Positions 6,505 to 6,687 of a DNA stretch of 6,687 nucleotides are shown here, piece by piece. This stretch comes from CAYRPN01 sp964426135 (GTDB taxonomy: Bacteria; Planctomycetota; Phycisphaerae; Phycisphaerales; Phycisphaeraceae). The DNA is taken from NCBI GenBank assembly GCA_964426135.1, contig CAYRPN010000205.1, positions 1 through 6,687 on the forward strand. The letters run 5' to 3'. The number at the start of each line of letters is the position of its first letter. Within the stretch, counting starts at the first letter, position 1. A model generated the notes under the pieces. That model made no database searches and was not told the DNA's origin. It saw only the letters and a list, made by a program, of their open reading frames with translations. Position numbers and translations under genes: made by a program.

Positions 6505-6687
6505 CAGAGCCGGAGTCTGTGACTCCGCTGTATCGTCAGAGCCGGAGTCTGTGACTCCGCTGCATCGTCAGAGCCGAAGTCTGTGACTCCGCTGTATCGT
6601 CAGAGCCGGAGCCTGTGACTCCGCTGTATCGTCAGAGCCGGAGTCTGTGACTCCGCTGTATCGTCAGAGCCGGAGTCTGTGACTCCG
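6505..6687. repeat. 32-bp tandem hairpin array
   Basis: Five complete 32-base units (starting at 6505, 6537, 6569, 6601 and 6633) and 23 bases of a sixth run off the window end. Each holds the hairpin CGGAGTC-TGT-GACTCCG joined by CTGTATCGTCAGAGC. Units differ at single positions only: a C in the joiner of unit 2, one stem base in unit 3, one in unit 4. The units are contiguous with no spacers, so this is a tandem repeat and not a CRISPR array. Confidence 0.95.

Noticed and set aside
6505..6687. CRISPR array
   Set aside because: The repeat units follow each other directly every 32 bases with no unique spacers, and no cas gene is present.

Overview
The window holds the front part of an F-type ATP synthase (F1Fo-ATPase) operon, all on the + strand. 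The order is atpZ-like, atpI-like, atpB (a), atpE (c), atpF (b), atpH (delta), an S23-type four-helix-bundle gene that does not belong to the ATPase, then atpA (alpha). The high GC content and the density of short palindromic and 7-8 bp tandem repeats between genes resemble large-genome Planctomycetota, perhaps Phycisphaerae-like. That assignment is inference from repeat style and gene content; the window has no rRNA or other phylogenetic marker beyond the ATPase genes.

Layout. Positions 1-268 are non-coding, with two hairpins and a plausible sigma70-type promoter (TTGACA at 186, TAACTT at 209). The first three genes, atpZ, atpI and atpB, are packed with stop/start overlaps (ATGA at 592, TGATG at 1240), as expected for translational coupling. 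From atpB onward the packing breaks down. Every later junction is filled with a different repeat: GGGTTTA-like plus AATCCGM heptamers (atpB-atpE), an octamer stem, a GTAGGGTGGGC palindrome and a long TCCCTCGG octamer array (atpE-atpF), a perfect 33-bp inverted repeat (atpF-atpH), and a 533-bp S23 cassette bounded by perfect 29-bp inverted repeats (atpH-atpA). The atpI-like gene also carries a palindromic repeat inside its coding region. After atpA there is a strong intrinsic terminator, then an array of 32-bp tandem hairpin units running off the window end. No atpG, atpD or atpC is seen.

Function. AtpB, AtpE and AtpF form the Fo proton channel, rotor ring and stator stalk. AtpH joins the stalk to the F1 head, and AtpA is the non-catalytic alpha subunit. 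AtpZ and AtpI are small membrane proteins thought to help assembly of the c ring and its ion supply. The c subunit lacks the glutamine and serine ligands of Na+-type c subunits, so the enzyme is probably H+-coupled.

The most interesting object is the S23 cassette. S23 genes are best known as ORFs in intervening sequences of 23S rRNA, whose complementary ends form an RNase III-processed stem. Here a similar arrangement, an S23 ORF between perfectly complementary ends, sits in an mRNA operon. The related octamer repeats between atpE and atpF may be a second, emptied copy.
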